Origin: Bordetella parapertussis
Lineage (GTDB): Bacteria > Pseudomonadota > Gammaproteobacteria > Burkholderiales > Burkholderiaceae_D
Assembly (NCBI GenBank): GCA_945866125.1
Contig: CAMBFZ010000003.1
Coordinates: 88,376-152,375, forward strand
Direction: 5' to 3'
Length of the DNA stretch: 64,000 nucleotides
Shown: in pieces, positions 62,684 to 64,000 of the stretch
Numbering within the stretch: position 1 is the stretch's first letter
Layout: every line of letters starts with the position of its first letter
Made by a program: the position numbers and the translations under genes
The notes under the pieces: model-generated
Databases searched by the model: none
What the model was told of the DNA's origin: nothing
The model's input: the letters and a program-made list of their open reading frames with translations, nothing else

Positions 62684-63043
62684 TGGCCTGGCAATGTTGA
62701 ATGCATGCCGTAATTTATTCGAGCGTATCCTTCTGCACTACCTTTGCTTTCTGCCAGCGCTTAAAAATCTTATTCCTTGACGAGGGCTGTCAATTTATTT
62801 TGCTGATAATCAGCGCAGTCCGCCACAACGCGATGGCCAATCAAATAAAACCGAGCTTGGAACAATTTAGTACGATCTCGCAGCCCATCGATCAGATTAA
62901 GCGACTAGTGGTGACATCTAACGGACTGCCTGATGCTAAGCTTTCAAGGCGTCGAACATTACCGAGTGACAGACAAATTTGACGAAAGAACTTGAGCATA
63001 GTGAGTGCACCCAAGCGCTCAAGTCATTGGCAATCTAATGCTA
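62684..63043. repeat. Non-coding region with degenerate repeat copy f
   Basis: Convergent intergenic region. Copy f at 62910-63028: GGTGACATCTAACGGACTGC, ... GACAGACAAATTTGACGAAAG ..., closing with the stem-loop ACTTGAGC...GCTCAAGT whose loop is ATAGTGAGTGCACCCAAGC. No gene seen. Confidence 0.4.
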
Positions 63044-63622
63044 TTAGCTGGCCTTCCCTGCTTTGGTTGCATCGGATATTTCAATTAATTTGCCGCTTTT
63101 GACGTCATAGATGTAACCGTAGATAGGAATATTTTTTGGTACCAGTGGGTGCGAACGTATCCTTTGAACGTCTTCCACAACGCTTTTTTCTTTATGCGCA
63201 ATGGTCAGCCACTTGATGTATTGACCAGCAGTGGACCCCGGGCCTTTACCTACATCGCGCCAGCCAGATGAATCAACCGTCGCGGTTTCCAAACTGCTCT
63301 CAAGTAAGCCTGAAATAATTTCATCAGTAAATAACTCCATTCCGCAGTCGGTATGGTGAATCACAAACCATTCTTTCGTTCCCAGCAGCTTGTACGAAAT
63401 CACCAGCGATCGAATTGCATCATCACTTGCACGTCCGCCAGCATTTCGTATGACGTGTGCATCTCCTTCAGAGAGTCCAGCATATTTAGCCGGATCTAAT
63501 CGGGCATCCATGCAAGTCAGGATGGCAAAATGCCTACCTGGTGGCAGAGGAAGATTGCCTTTTTCACCAAAATTTGCAACGTATTGGTCATTTGCGCTGA
63601 GAACTTCTTTTAATACTGACAT
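63044..63622 (-). CDS. Beta-class carbonic anhydrase
   Basis: 192 aa. Zinc ligands and the Asp-Arg dyad are in ILTCMDARLDPAKYAG and HHTDCGMELFTDE (Cys, His, Cys). IRNAGGRASDDAIRSLVISY is the family core. Interconverts CO2 and bicarbonate in the cytoplasm. Stand-alone gene, converging on the cytochrome c gene. Upstream DNA (63623-63850) is very AT-rich and holds no gene. Confidence 0.9.
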   Translation of the reverse strand: MSVLKEVLSANDQYVANFGEKGNLPLPPGRHFAILTCMDARLDPAKYAGLSEGDAHVIRNAGGRASDDAIRSLVISYKLLGTKEWFVIHHTDCGMELFTDEIISGLLESSLETATVDSSGWRDVGKGPGSTAGQYIKWLTIAHKEKSVVEDVQRIRSHPLVPKNIPIYGYIYDVKSGKLIEISDATKAGKAS

Positions 63623-63853
63623 AGCGAGTCTTTCTAAAATTTTAAAAAAGATTATTTTCTACAAAAAATATGATTTTGTAAAACTCTTTATTTTTTGCTG
63701 TATATCTTATTTTTAATTTTATTTGCAGTAAACAGAGCCGTTACTAAATGAATTTGTAAATCTAATTAACCAAGAGAGCTTGGCGGGATGGGGAGAGTTT
63801 GGCAGGAGCTTAGGGGAGCTTAGGGAAACGCACCACGCTCGCAGCCTACAACC

Positions 63854-64000
63854 TGAATCGCCCCGGGTTTTGAGGAGGCTCCAACCTTTGAGAGAATGGA
63901 GCCATGAACAAGACGAACAAATTTTCCCCCGAAGTCCGCGAGCGTGCAGTGCGGCTGGTCCAAGAGCACCGAGGCGATTATCCGTCGCTGTGGGCGACCG
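63854..64000 (+). mobile_element. Left end of an IS3-family insertion sequence (cut by window edge)
   Basis: The end TGAATCGCCCCGGGTTTTGA resembles the left inverted repeat of the IS3 family (IS407/IS51 style TGAACCGCCCCGG...). It stands 50 bp before an OrfA start. The right end is outside the window. Confidence 0.75.
63904..64000 (+). CDS. IS3-family transposase OrfA (partial)
   Basis: Visible N-terminus MNKTNKFSPEVRERAVRLVQ, then EHRGDYPSLWAT, is the usual beginning of IS3-family OrfA with its helix-turn-helix domain. SD-like GAATGGAGCC precedes the ATG. OrfB and the frameshift site lie beyond the window. Confidence 0.88.
   Translation, partial: MNKTNKFSPEVRERAVRLVQEHRGDYPSLWAT

Overview
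The window is about 64 kb of a moderately GC-rich bacterial chromosome and reads as Betaproteobacteria, order Burkholderiales, most likely near Oxalobacteraceae. This is inferred from gene content and order (cysB / tauE / cysI-DUF934-cysH-cysD-cysN-cobA, then lptG-lptF / pepA / xth) and protein style; no database search was run. No rRNA, tRNA or CRISPR was seen.

Layout. 1-1.8 kb: a MotA/PomA-type flagellar stator (cut by the window edge) behind a FleQ-like sigma54 activator lacking a receiver domain. 1.9-5.9 kb: AlkB-like diiron hydroxylase, methyltransferase, CoA-binding protein, metY. 6-9.7 kb: secreted acetamidase/formamidase, two unassigned exported proteins and a HupE/UreJ permease on one strand. 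9.9-12 kb: BigR-type persulfide sensor with two YeeE/YedE sulfur-transport proteins, a DUF2892 protein and a methyltransferase. 12-17.2 kb: bioF-bioD behind CoA-hydratase, quinone reductase and gamma-carbonic-anhydrase genes. 17.5-22.6 kb: TonB-dependent receptor facing a NarL-type two-component pair and an outer-membrane protein. 22.7-27.7 kb: Kef-type antiporter, a ChbG/GtrA/GtrB envelope-glycan operon and a small winged-helix regulator.

27.8-31.7 kb is a motility graveyard: a cheR'-'cheD deletion scar, a flgC stub, near-intact flgB, a flgA remnant, intact flgM and an internally deleted motA, with an orphan sensor kinase in the middle. The classical flagellar/chemotaxis clusters have therefore eroded, while the stator and regulator at the window start are intact as far as visible.

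31.8-44.7 kb is conserved housekeeping: assimilatory sulfate reduction with siroheme supply, LPS export, aminopeptidase A and exonuclease III. Together with metY and the BigR/YeeE genes this makes sulfur handling the main metabolic theme.

44.7-64 kb is accessory. It holds a tandem duplication of a large ankyrin protein (13 repeats each), a gamma-glutamyltransferase-like hydrolase, PhyH, EthD and DUF3237 proteins and a MORN-repeat protein. It also holds two paralogous single-TM proteins of unknown function (one with a 75-residue Pro-Thr tract encoded by a hexanucleotide repeat), a MITE-like element, a decayed gene and several copies of a degenerate non-coding repeat. It ends with an AraC regulator, a Tat-exported nitronate-monooxygenase-like protein followed by a c-type cytochrome, a beta-carbonic anhydrase and the left end of an IS3-family element. 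The eukaryote-like repeat proteins plus eroded motility suggest a host- or protist-associated lifestyle; that is inference.
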